This document shows, piece after piece, positions 12,801 through 23,600 of a stretch of DNA of 64,000 nt (position 1 is its first letter; each line of letters starts with the position of its first letter). The notes under the pieces are model-generated. The model worked only from the letters and a program-made list of their open reading frames with translations. It had not been told where the DNA came from and searched no databases. The translations under genes were made by a program, and so were the position numbers. The DNA lies in the NCBI RefSeq assembly GCF_031877795.1, contig NC_133942.1, forward strand, positions 4,836,001 to 4,900,000. Reading direction: 5' to 3'. The DNA is from Strix aluco (taxonomy: Eukaryota; Chordata; Aves; Strigiformes; Strigidae).

Positions 12801-13109
12801 ACAAGCTGAGATGGAAAAAAAATATAAGGGTACACTTCATATGATTAATGAAGGAGGAATGTATATTTATAGCTCTTATTGTGTCCTTTGTAAGGATATG
12901 GGATCCAACAGACTAAAACTGGCTGGTAACGACGCCGCATTCAAACGATTTGGATTTGAATGGCAAATGCTGTATAAAACTAATTACCCCCAGGAGGATG
13001 AATTCGCCTTTTCAAAGTATGTTTGGTCTTTTCTTCACATCTATTTATCCTTTTGTTTGTTGAGAAACATAGTTATTACGAAAGCCGACATCCCAAATTA
13101 AGCAGCAGA
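12801..13109. other. AT-rich flank between upstream region and CpG island
   Basis: AT-rich sequence leads into the island. The transition is sharp at about 13110, where C-runs begin. No gene was recognised; the frames that cross into the island are composition artefacts. Confidence 0.5.
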
Positions 13110-13181
13110 GATTTCCCCCCCGCCGCCCCCCCCAAGAAAACAAGTTTCTGCAGGTTATTTTCGGGCGGCTGGCGCGGCGCT

Positions 13182-13200
13182 GGGGGGGGGGGGGGGGGGG
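13182..13200 (+). repeat. G19 homopolymer at the upstream edge of the CpG island
   Basis: Nineteen consecutive G residues follow GGCGCGGCGCT. Such a tract can form intramolecular G-quadruplexes and is prone to length error in sequencing. It sits about 0.9 kb before the start codon, probably upstream of the transcription start. Confidence 0.95.
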
Positions 13201-13652
13201 CTGTGGAGGCCCCCGCAACGACGACTCCTCGCCCCGCGGCTACTCGCCCGACTCGCCACGGGCAACCGGATTTGGGGTTGGCCGCCTCCGTGCGTGGCGA
13301 CACACGCAGCCTGTGCAGCCGCGCTGGGCTCGGGCTAAGAGCGGGGAAATGAAAAAAAAGTCGCTTTGACGGAAAGGCGGGAACTTTCTTACGCCGCTCT
13401 GGTTGCTGCCGTCCGCGGCACCGAGCGTCGGGAGCGACGCGCCGCTGCCACAAGGCGAAAGGCGGGCTGTGGCCGCGCAGCCTGCGCGGTGGGGTGCGGT
13501 CGGTGCCGCCTCCCGCGGAGCTCCCCTCGGGGCCGGGGAGCGGGGGGGAACGGGGACGGCGTCAGCCGCGGCAGAGCGGCCCCGGCCTGAGGGGAGCGGC
13601 CGGCGCCGCGCCCCGCCCCGCTCGTGCCGCCCTTCCCCGCGGGCGGGGGCGC

Positions 13653-13663
13653 TGCGCAGGCGC
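13653..13663 (+). promoter_or_regulatory. NRF1-type site (variant)
   Basis: TGCGCAGGCGC differs from the palindromic NRF1 consensus (YGCGCAYGCGCR) at one central position, a variant commonly found in CpG-island promoters. It is flanked by GGGCGGGGGCGC on the left and repeated GGGCGG boxes on the right. Confidence 0.6.
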
Positions 13664-13730
13664 GGTGGCGGGCGGGCGGGCGCGCGCACACCTGGCGCGG
13701 GGGTCGGCGGCGGGAGGGGAGGCGCGCGCG

Positions 13731-13742
13731 TGCGCATGCGCG
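13731..13742 (+). promoter_or_regulatory. NRF1 consensus site
   Basis: TGCGCATGCGCG fits the NRF1 consensus YGCGCAYGCGCR exactly. It lies 337 bases before the NEO1 start codon, within the densest motif cluster. The site also contains an ATG (13736) that opens a four-codon upstream frame if transcription starts upstream of it. Confidence 0.7.
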
Positions 13743-13750
13743 CGGAGTGA

Positions 13751-13770
13751 GGGGGGCGGGCGGGCGGGAG
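13751..13770 (+). promoter_or_regulatory. Tandem GC boxes (Sp/KLF type)
   Basis: GGGGGGCGGGCGGGCGGGAG provides three overlapping GGGCGG cores directly 3' of the NRF1 site. Similar boxes occur at about 13669-13680. These are typical of TATA-less promoters and suggest that transcription starts just downstream. Confidence 0.65.
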
Positions 13771-13858
13771 GGAGTGAGGGAGGGGAGGAGCGCGCGGCGA
13801 GCGCCCCTCTGGCTCCGTGTGAGGGAGCGGCGGAGCCCGGCGCTGGGACCGGCCCGCG

Positions 13859-13867
13859 ATGGAGTGA
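13859..13867 (+). other. Minimal two-codon upstream ORF (Met-Glu-stop)
   Basis: ATGGAGTGA encodes only Met-Glu before stopping. G at -3 and G at +4 make it a good initiation context (GCGCGATGG). There is no other ATG between its stop and the NEO1 ATG, a gap of 211 bases. If it is in the transcript, ribosomes must initiate and reinitiate, or scan past it, to make neogenin. Presence in the mRNA depends on the start site lying upstream of 13859, which is likely but not shown. A second tiny frame, ATGCGCGCGGAGTGA at 13736-13750, is less likely to be transcribed. Confidence 0.55.
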
Positions 13868-13996
13868 GCCCGGCCGCTCCCGCCCGCCCTCCTCGCTGGC
13901 CGCTCTCCGGGGTGGCTGCGCGAGCCCCGCCGCCCGGCTGAGGGCCGCCTCCTCGGGGTGCCGCAGGGGCGGACGAGCGGGGAGCGCGCCCCGGCC

Positions 13997-14012
13997 GGCA
14001 GGCAGGCAGGCA
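13997..14012 (+). repeat. (GGCA)4 microsatellite in the 5' leader
   Basis: Four perfect GGCA units lie in the presumed 5' untranslated region, just before the CCCCCCGGGGG hairpin-forming sequence. It is a short simple repeat that could vary in length between individuals. Confidence 0.9.
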
Positions 14013-14017
14013 GGAGG

Positions 14018-14038
14018 AGCCCCCCCGGGGGAGGGGCT
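14018..14038 (+). promoter_or_regulatory. Potential GC-rich hairpin in the 5' leader
   Basis: The leader reads AGCCCCCCCGGGGGAGGGGCT, whose halves are near-complementary (AGCCCC pairing with GGGGCT, with an inner C/G stem). The structure would end about 40 bases before the start codon. A stem of this GC content close to an initiator usually slows scanning. The effect here is inference; base pairing is visible in the sequence. Confidence 0.45.
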
Positions 14039-14076
14039 GGCGCTGGGTGCCCGGCTGCCGGGCGAGGGGAGCGGAG

Positions 14077-14086
14077 AGATGGCGGC
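14077..14086 (+). promoter_or_regulatory. NEO1: YY1-type motif overlapping the start codon
   Basis: AGATGGCGGC matches the downstream YY1 element (AAGATGGCGGC) found around initiation codons of many CpG-island genes. Here it comprises the NEO1 ATG itself, so the coding bases for Met-Ala-Ala are shared with the motif. Function is inference. Confidence 0.45.
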
Positions 14087-14193
14087 GGGGAGAGCCCGGC
14101 GGCTCCTCGGCTCCCTCTGGATCGCCCTTCTCCTCGGGCAGCCGGACCCGGCCGGCGCCGCCGCTCGGAGCGGCTCCCAGAGCCTCCTCACAG
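14079..14193 (+). CDS. NEO1: Neogenin exon 1 (signal peptide and start of the mature N-terminus)
   Basis: This exon encodes 38 codons plus the first base of codon 39 (phase 1). The start ATG (14079) is the first in-frame ATG, has G at -3 and +4, and overlaps AGATGGCGGC. The peptide has a basic n-region (MAAGRARR), a hydrophobic core LLGSLWIALLLG (residues 9-20) and a small-residue c-region (PAGAAA, likely cleavage near residues 27-28). It is then followed by ARSGSQSLLT. The MAA..RARRLL...LLLG...GAAARSGS pattern closely matches the vertebrate neogenin N-terminus as I remember it, and the phase-1 exon end after T-G parallels DCC. Neogenin is a DCC-family single-pass receptor (four Ig and six fibronectin III domains) for netrins and RGM proteins, acting in axon guidance, BMP/iron signalling and cell adhesion. 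Only exon 1 is in the window. Another signal-peptide gene is possible but less likely. Confidence 0.85.
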
Positions 14194-14199
14194 GTAGGG
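14191..14199 (+). other. NEO1: Splice donor of NEO1 exon 1
   Basis: CAG|GTAGGG has the consensus CAG before the GT and a purine-rich +3 to +6. It follows LLT plus one base, giving a phase-1 intron. Reading past it continues open for about 560 bases only because the DNA is GC-rich, so the donor, not the open frame, marks the exon end. Confidence 0.85.
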
Positions 14200-14670
14200 A
14201 CCCGGGCGAGACCCTGACAGCGGCGGCGGGTCCGGGGCTGTGCGGGAGCGGCGGCGGCGGCGGGCGGCGGTCGGGGCGGGCGCGCGGCCCCCGGGGGCTG
14301 CGGGAGCCGTCGAGGCGGGCGGCAGCGGGCGCCCTCGGCGCGGCGGGGCCGGCGGCCCGGGAGAGGCGAACGGCGGGGGCTGCCGGTGCCGCGGGGGCTC
14401 CGCCGCGCTGCTGCGAGCGGGACGGTGTGGGCGGCGGTGCGCGCACCAGCAGAGGCCACTGCGCGCCTCCCGAAGCGGGCGGGCGTCCCTGCCGGCGCCG
14501 GGCGCGGGGAGGCAAACGAGAGGCACCTGAATCCCCTTCTGCAGCGGAAACGCCTCAGCGAGTCACCTGTGTGCCGGCTGCGGGCGAGAGCGCCCGTGCA
14601 GCGAGGAGGGGCGCGAACGGGCTCTATCCGAGCTGGAAGACCCGGCCAGCCTTGCTGCAACCGGCAGGGA

Positions 14671-17600
14671 CTCTTACCGGAGGGGAGGTGACAGGCAACC
14701 TGTGGAGAGAGGGGAACTTGCCTGAAAACTGTGCCGCAGTAGCCCAGAAATGAGCGATCTGGCAGCATTTCAGTCGCTGTAGTTCTCACACCTTTTACCA
14801 TTGTTACCTTTAACGATCCAGTGTTGAATCCTGCTTCTTTACAGGCTACGAAAAACGTAATCTCATCCAGATGAAGCATGGTGTGCAAATGAGAAGGCTT
14901 GCGAAAAAGGCCCTTGCCTTTAATTGCAGTTAACACTGTAGAAGGCTCCCTAGTTTTGCAGTAATGTTATCTGCTCGTTTTGCAAAATACTGGCTTTAAA
15001 AAGTAACTTCTTTCTTCCTCCTCGTCAGCAACGAACTAGTAGAAAGCTTGAGAGAAAATACAGTCTTGAATGCTGGGATTTTTTCTAAAATACTCCCCTG
15101 TAGATTGAATCTTGATATTTTAAAAGAAAACTCTGTGCAAGTGAAATTTGGAAAAAACCCTGCTGATTAAAGGAGTGGTTTTTAGCAACTTGGAGAAGTG
15201 AGAGTGGTTAAATTAATATTATATGGTGTAATTGCCCTATTGTAAATCACATTAGGCATAAACGTCCGTGGTAGTTCTCATCTTAGATACTACTGATGTG
15301 TGCTGACTCCTGTTGATGGGGATATTTTTATCTATTCTACAGTACAAGCTTTGCAGATCCCAGGTCTGAAGCAGATACTCTTTTCCTTTTGAAAAATATA
15401 CTTGGTCTCAAAGACCTTCAGAGTATGTGTAATAGATAAATTAGTTTTTTTATGTGAGAAATCTTGCCACGTGACTATTCTTTTTTGGTATTTACTGCTC
15501 TACTGACAGCTCACTGTAGTTACGGTTGTGTTGGTTGCTCTTTGCTACTTTAAAAAAAAATCCTTTATTTGAGAAAATCAAATTGATAGGTGAAGTTTTA
15601 TCTGTTGAAACCAAATACGTGAATTAAGTCAGAAAAGGGGGAGTGATGTGCTGAAACATGCAAAATAAAACCTTCCTTGAAGCTGACTGTTCACTGGAGC
15701 AGGAATTTGGAAGTGTTGTGGAAATCTTGGAAGTTCTGGTGAACCCCTGCTCTCTCCTCCTTCTCTTTTCTGGAGAGTGTCTTTATGCCATATTGATGGG
15801 TACTGTCCCGTTTCATCCCCGGTAAGGACTGGGAGCTGGGCTTTCCCTAACCTTGAGGGTGGTTGTACCTCTTATTTAGAGGGGGTGAGGAACTGAGGAG
15901 GAAGAGGCTTTCTTGATTCTCTGTCTCAAATTAAGATGAGTTACTTCATGCATAATGGATGAGTTTCATCTTAATTCACACTGTTTTCCACCTGATTAGT
16001 ACTATTTTTTAACTAGAAGATGTTCCACATACATTCATATTTGGCAGGTGGGAGAGGGGCATTCAAGTCCATCTTTGCTCGTAGGAGAGAGAGTCGGGTA
16101 CAGATGTTCCATGTCATGCATGAAAGCGCTCCCCTTTGTGTTTTAGATGCAAGGGTGATGTGACAGTGCTGTCTTCTGTCCCATGTTTTGTGTGAAGCTT
16201 GACCTCTTTAGTGTGCTCAAGAGTCTTGTTAGGTTGGCCTAAAGGGCCAGGGAGACAGAGGGACACCTAATTTCTAGGTCCAGGTGGAGGTTTAGCTGTG
16301 AGACTCGTGGCTCTGCTTGTCAAGATGGAAGTGCTTCTTGCTATGTCCAAAACAGTAGGTTTTTAATGCAAAAAACCCCCCCAACCGCTCACCAGCAAAA
16401 TCCTGGCATTTTGGTGTTGATAAAGATGGCACAAATGAGCAGAAGTTGTTAGATTTGGAAGCCCGTATTCTTCGTGTGTAGCCATGTATGTTTGAGTGAC
16501 ATTTGATCCCATCTATAAATAGCCAGTCATTGCTCTCTGAAGAAGAAAAGAGTGTAGCTGAATTGTTTCAGGAAAAAAAATGTTTAACTTCATTAACTTC
16601 ATTTATTTGTGTATCTGTAAACTTTAGTGTGTTTCCTAGTCTATTTGGTTGCTTTGCAAATAAGGTAAAATGAGCTACAGCTTTGAGAATTAGGACAATA
16701 TTGCACTTAACTAAGGGAATAAACCCGAAAAAAGTCAGTAGTAAGGAATGAGCATCAAATTAAGCCAAATCGTGCCTCTTGTAACTGTTTGAAGCTGATT
16801 TGAGATTAATGTAAAGACTTTGATCTATACAGGACTGCATTATTAAGAATAAAATTGAAGTTGGTGTCACTTTTAATTTTTAATAGAAAAGCTGTGATAA
16901 CCTATATACACCACTAAGACTGCAAATTAGATTATTCAGAAGCAGGAAATTTGTTCTCTCTCTCCCTGGTATTCTCAAAGTCCTTGGCATCAATGGGTAT
17001 GTTGTTGTTAAAGGACAAACTGGCAGTTTTGGCAGTCTGTAATCAAGTGCAGTTAGAAATTGGTGGGCATGAAAGCTGCACAGGACTCCCAGAACTGAAC
17101 AGGTCGTTTTAGCAACGTGTTGATAACAGATCGCTGGTGCAGCATGGGCAGCTGTATAGGATGCTCCTTCCAGGGTGTGACAGTTGTGTATTGAAAGCTA
17201 AAGAAGATGGGAGCATACATCATCTGCGTTCCTTAGAAACATAAGGTCATGATTTGTTGCTGTTTTGTATGCACTTCTTGATTATATCTAAAAATATCAC
17301 AAGTTAAAAATAGAGTAGAAATATTCAGGTCTCGATTACATCCCAAGTCACTTACGCACAGGTCTCCAGTTGATATTCCCGTTTCGTATAAATGTGGTAT
17401 GTGTCAGCCCCGTGCAGTCTGGGTGTTGCATAGGGTCTGATAGAAGCAGTTTGATTGCTTATGGCTCCTGTGATGTGCAGAGACCAGCGCCGTTGCTTAT
17501 ACACATTTATAAACAGCTAACAGGGAAAAGGTCTGTTGATGCTGGAGCATATTTCTTGCGAGGGTGAACTATTGTTCTAATAGTCAGTGAATCAAGACAC

Positions 17601-20600
17601 CTCTTGCTGGGGTTGTGGTGATGCGCCGTCGCTTGCCCTCGGCTGTAAGTGCCCAAGCAGCGTGTGTTTATTTATTAGTCATCTAAGAAAATGATTTGAC
17701 TTGCTTATGAAGCAAGCCTAATAAACTAACATTTCAATTTAAAAATTGCAAGAGGTGCGTACACACCTGTGCCTAATATTTATCACACTGAAAAGCAGCA
17801 AACAAAAATTGTCATCTTTTTTAAAAAAAAAAATTAAAAAAAAAAATCGCTTGGCTTAGTTACCTCCTGCTAACTTATCAGTGCAATTTAAGCAAGGAAA
17901 TTACATATGCTAGATTTTTCTTTATATAAATAAGAGTATTTGGTTATTCCTGATGAGGAAATGTCCTTGTGATTTACAAAACACTAACCTTCAACCATAG
18001 ATTTTCAGAGAAATCTGAAAACTGTGTAGGCACCTAACTCAAGTTTGCTGTGTTGCCAAGAAGAGGAGGGTGGTAAGAAGTGAGCACGGAAATGGAGTGG
18101 GAGTTTAAGAAAACTACACAAAGAGCAATACAATATGTTTCTTAACCTTTGATTTCAAGCTATATAAACATTTAACTTGTGCAGCATCAGCCTGAGTATG
18201 GTACAGGGTTTGAAGGCAAATTTTTGTACCATCACTAGTTTGGCACGGAAATAATTTCATGTGTAAAATGTATGCTGATACATTTGTAGCTAACTCTTCT
18301 AAACGTGCAGGGTTTTAAAAGTTTCACTTTGCATTGTCCGTGGGGAGGTTTAACTGAAATTGTTGCTAATAACTAATTAATGCTTGTTTTCCGTAAGGAA
18401 CCTGTCCTAGTATCAAGATGTCTGTCAGTGGAAGGGAGGCTTCACTCCACCCCCATTTAACCAGTTTGTAGGGATTTCAGTGGCTGCAAGGCCAAGTTCG
18501 CAGCTTCTCATGCGTTCAACGCTGTTACAGAATGGGTTTATTTACTTTCCTATGAATGTTAAAAACTGGGTGTTCAACCCCTGAAAAATCCAAAGTCTTA
18601 GTGTTTGGAAATGGCAGCTGAGGCAGTGATCCTGTGTTTTGCTTAGCCTGTGTGCTGGGTTCTGGGTGGAGAGATACTGCCCCAGATATTCAGAGGGGTG
18701 CTGCTTCAGATTATTGTGCTGAAATAGGTCTCCGTTCCTTGAATAGTTAAATATAATGCTCTGAGGCTATTGATCTTATAAAAAGACAAAACAGTTCTTA
18801 ATAGAGAAAATGTCTCAGCACTGTGGAAACAACAGTCATATTTTACTGATTGGATTCTATTGATTTCATTCTCCAGTTAAATTGCCAAGATGAAAGTGGT
18901 AATCCTGATTAATTCCATATAAATAGATAAGCACAATCTGTATGTGTATAGTTGCAGAGTTCTTTAGAAAAACTGAAACCCTAGCTTTATATGGCCTATT
19001 AGGTGCTTTAATTGTAAGGTTATTTTTACCATTTAGTATTCATGCTGAAGAGAGTATTTTAATTTTACAAAATAAGCAGAGTATCAATTATGATAAATCC
19101 TTTTTGCATCAGTTAAATAGCTTTTTTTTTTTTTAATTGAAGCTGCCCTTACCAAGGGGAGTGAAGGAGTTGGCAATGTTCTGCTGCTAAACTTTGTCTG
19201 GAGTTTGGGTGATTCCCTGGAGTATGTAACAACCATGAGATGATTGTGTGGTGTAGAAAGTGAAGAGATTTAATGTTTAATTTTAATGAAAACTATTTAA
19301 TGTCCCTTTAACAATCTGATTAAGAAGTAAATTACTACGAAGTAAAAGGAGGTTTGTTTTCTTTTTTTTTACACTGTGACTAAACAGTATCACTCCACTC
19401 ATTGCTTCTGGATGTTCTAGAATACCGGAAAGTGGTTGGACATGTTAGTAGGAAAAAAATCACAAGCAGATCTCTAAGGGTGCTGTCCAGAAGGGGCTGT
19501 CCAACTTGGGAAATGACTGGGCTCCAAAAATGTTAACTTTTTTTTTTCCTATGGCATTCACTGATTCTCATTGCCACTCGTTGAACTTTCCTGGTTCACC
19601 TTTGGTTTGCTGTTGGGACATGACCAGGACTGAATGTGGCATTTTTAGGAAAGGAGTGCACTGGTAATCTGTGATGTGACGATGTTTTATTCTTCCTATT
19701 CCTCTTGCATTCTAGTTTTCATAGTTATTCAGGAAGAAATCTTATCTTGAGTTGGTAAGTTGGTCTAGAAACAGTAAATTGCACATTAGAGCTTTTTTCC
19801 TAAACGCGTCATTCTGCATACATTAGCAGTGAATTTTCTTTGCTGTGAAGTAGTTTGTGCAGCTGACTTGGTACTGGTTACCATTGAAGAAATTCAGATG
19901 GTCTGCTTATGTGAAATTTCTTCATTTGCAAAGTTTAATCTGTTCATCTTCTTAGTGCATTGGGTAGGTGTTGGCTCAATGCATGACTTTTTTTTGATAG
20001 TATGAATTTTGACAAATTGGTTAGTTTGTGTCTCAGCAAAGTGTAGCAATTTGGTAATTTTTGGTATCCTCTCACCATCCAGTTTTGTCCAGAGGTCTCT
20101 TAAAAGTGGAGAAACTGTTCTGTGATTAAATTGCCCACTACTTCATTCATCTGTTCAAAGAATTTGAATATACTACTGTCCTTTGTAGCCAAGTTAGGTA
20201 AGATTTTAATTAAGTTACCCATACTGGAGTGAATCTTACCATGTTTTTGTTAATTTGTGTTTTCCTGTTGCCTTAAAAAACCCCAAACTGTGTACTTGCT
20301 GTTTTTTTCATTTATCTACTACAGAAGCTTAGTTTTCAGAAGTAGCTGCGCCACTACTTATAGGTCCATCGGATGTTTTGGCCCTTCAGATAGTGTGCTG
20401 TGTTTTTACTTGGTGATGGTGGGAGAGATGTCCTCAAGAAATCCCTTGCGTGTGCTTGGCTGCCGCTGGAGGCCTGAGTGTTGTTTAGTGTTGTCTTGTT
20501 TAGTATGATTAGTAATTCCTGTGTTTTTGTACTTCTGCCCCCTGCGCCCTTAGAATTTCACTCCATCTCTCCTACTTTTCTAATTGCCTGTGTACTTCAC

Positions 20601-23600
20601 GTCCTTGTGGGTTTCAGTGGGGCTGTATTTCTGCTTGATTGGTATAGCTGTGTTGAACTTTGCCACCTATTTATGTTTTTTTTTTATCTTTCGCTTAGAA
20701 TCATGGACAATGTCTTGAGTTGTTTTGATTCTAGCTTTCTGCCCTTACATGTTTGTGGGCTCTTAATATTTTGCCTTTGGTTTTATTTCATGTCTTTTTT
20801 ACGTGTCTTGAAGCCATCACGTTTTGTGACACTGGGTCTTCCATTATTATTATACTTCGATAAATTTATCTTGTCTGTGCTTTAGGTTTTTTGACACGTG
20901 TCTAATGTTGATGTTGACTTGGAGGTCAGTGCAGTGCTGCTAGTATGTGTCTGGTATTCTGTAGTGTGAGATTTGTGCCAATCTAGGTTTAACTGGTGTT
21001 TCTTGCCTATTAAAATATTTAGGTTAGACTTCATATGGTTTTGAAGAGACTTTTCTACAGCTTCCATCTATTTAATGTTCTGCATGTAGTTTACAGCAGG
21101 GCATTAATGAGTGTTTTTCTGTAAGAATTTTGCTTTATTTAGTGTTTACTATGATATTTTGAGCCACGGAAAGTCTAAGTTTGTCTTCATATTTATGTGA
21201 ATCTATGAATACATATAATATGTTTATGTCTATAACATAGCACTTCCCACTACATTGTCTTGGAAGTAAAAGCTCTATCTCTGATCGTTTTGGCCCCATT
21301 GATTTCTCTTTTATCTTACTTTTGGCAGACACGCCTTTGTATTACTGACATCACTAACAGACTTGAGCACTTGGAGGCAACTTCCAGCTTTTTTTTCAGC
21401 TCGTGGTTTTCAGTGTAAGGGTCCGGTAGCTTCCTTCTACTTGGGCTGAGGTGGAGTCAAGTCCTTCTGTATAAGCTTCATCTTTCTCAGTTTTCCTCTG
21501 TAGTTAATGAACCTGTACATCTCTTCTTCACGCCGCTCTGCGGTTCATGCATTGAAACCTTATAATGTAACTGTAGTGAGAAAGGGAGCCACAAATAGAG
21601 GCATTTGGATATTCTTTCTAAAAGTAGAACAGGCTGCCAAAAGTCATTTAAGTCATTAGACCTGTCATGACTTTTAAGATCTTTTGAGTGTATACTGAGA
21701 AGTGGAGTATAGCTTGCTTTCTGAATTTTAAGGTGTTACTGTCACATTTGGTTAAAAAATGAATAATTGCTTGAAACCAGTGGCTGTTGCAGTGTTGTAT
21801 GTAGCAGGGAGGAAAGCTGGATGTTGACGAGCAGATGAAAAATCTCCAAAAGTAATTTATAAAGCCAAATGTTCCTGTTTGAAAACAGGCAAAGAAGGAA
21901 GTGTAAGAGAACTGGAAATAAACGAAAATTGCATCCAGGAATGTTTTTTGATGTGGTAGGACACCTAAACAACTTGTAGTATACTCCTGCGCGGTTGGAA
22001 CTGGCATTTTTGGTGTTGGGCTGTCAGTGCTCATGTTGCAGAAAATCCAGGTACTTTGCTATCAGCTTGTGAATCTTTTATTAGGAATGTGTCTGGGCAG
22101 ATACGAAACAGCAGATATGCAGTCGTTGCCAAACGTTCATCCTATTTTCATGTGTTTCGTTTCAGCATCTCAAGCTGGCAGTGCCACTGAAAGGGGGAGG
22201 ACCTGCGTACTCTGCCCTTCCATTTGCTTTCACAAGCATTTGTGGAGGATGTAGAGGATTGGATCGGTTCCCCGATCTGCTGTGCCATGTGCCTGCATGA
22301 ATACTTGTATTAGCAGAAGCGAGGGGGTGACATGAGCACATGGGAACAGTGTCATGGGAAAGCGAGATTGCTTTTTCTGGTAGGGGTGAAGATTGGCTTA
22401 GTATTTGAATATGAAAAGCACTGTGAACAAAACATATCGTGTGTCTTACGTCACCATATTAATCTTTAATGTTATGATGTATTATAGCATATCAGATCTA
22501 TAGATTAAAATTTTGTCAGGATGCATTATTGTTTTTAAATGAATTTGCTAATGAAATGTTTCATAAAAGTTCATCTTTAGACTGGTAGTGAGTTTTCAAT
22601 TTAGCTTTGATTACTGTTTTGGTTTGTTACTTTTTTTCCCCCCTCACTGAAATCTCATTTGTTTGATTCCAAAGTGGGAATAAAGCTACAAGGTTCCCCT
22701 TAAAGCACTTAGCCTTCAGGAAAAGAAATGTAAAACTACCAAATAGGTTATGCTTTCAGAAAAGCATAGTGGCCTGGTATTCTTTGAATGCTCTAGGCAC
22801 TTAAAGTCCAGAGGAAACTTCATTTAATGATGATTACCTTGTGTACCATATAATTTCAGGTGTTGCTTTGAATCTGTCACGTACTAACAGTTGTGTTTGT
22901 AGCTTGAGGCTGGGACTTTCAAAATCGTCCGTGTCCCACTAATGAAAACCTGTAAGGGTAACACCAAACTGAAACCTGGTTGGGAGTGTAAGAAAAGCTT
23001 AGAGATGTCATCTATGTGACAGCGTGCCAGTGAAGGTGCATGGGAAGCAAACTTGGCAGCCAAACCAAGTGCCGGTATGGGGAGACTTCCAGCCAATTTA
23101 ATGCCTAAGGATGACATTGCTCAGCTTTTAAAAGTTAATGCTGAAATTAAGTGCCAGGGATGTGCCCACCCTGGGAGGCTGGCATGAAGGTGAGGTGTAC
23201 TCAGGCTGTATAGCTGGGGGCAAGTGGCGGGACAGAAAACTACTCCCTTCCTGCACTGTGGCTTACCTCGGTATGTTTTTGGTGGTTCTGCAAAGCAGTT
23301 CAGGGGAGGGCTTTTTGAAATGACTTAGTTACTCCTTTTTGCTTGAGGAGATAATAGTAATACAGAGGTAGAAGTTGTTACTATGCTGATAACCTGCCTC
23401 TACCGAGCCATGTAACGGTGCAGTGCATCTTGTTTAGGTGCTGGTAAAGTGACAGTCTCAGGGATTACATCTGAAATTACAGGAGTATATTATTATTCAT
23501 TTGCAGGGGCAAATTTAAATACATTTTAATGGGACACAGTATTTTTAGTAGCATTAAGAGCTATTAGAGAGTATACTGCAAATTTTGGGTGTGACAGCCC

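Larger units (their letters stand above)
13110..14670 (+). promoter_or_regulatory. CpG island promoter of NEO1
   Basis: From about 13110 the composition switches from AT-rich to very GC-rich with abundant CpG, and this persists to about 14670, covering the translation start and the beginning of intron 1. It lacks a TATA box near any plausible start site and contains GC boxes and NRF1-type sites between about 13650 and 13770. This is the usual structure of a broad, TATA-less vertebrate promoter. The transcription start is not visible directly; the cluster of sites suggests about 13780-13850 (inference). Long frames on both strands (up to 515 codons on the minus strand) are caused by the lack of AT-rich stop codons. 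Confidence 0.9.
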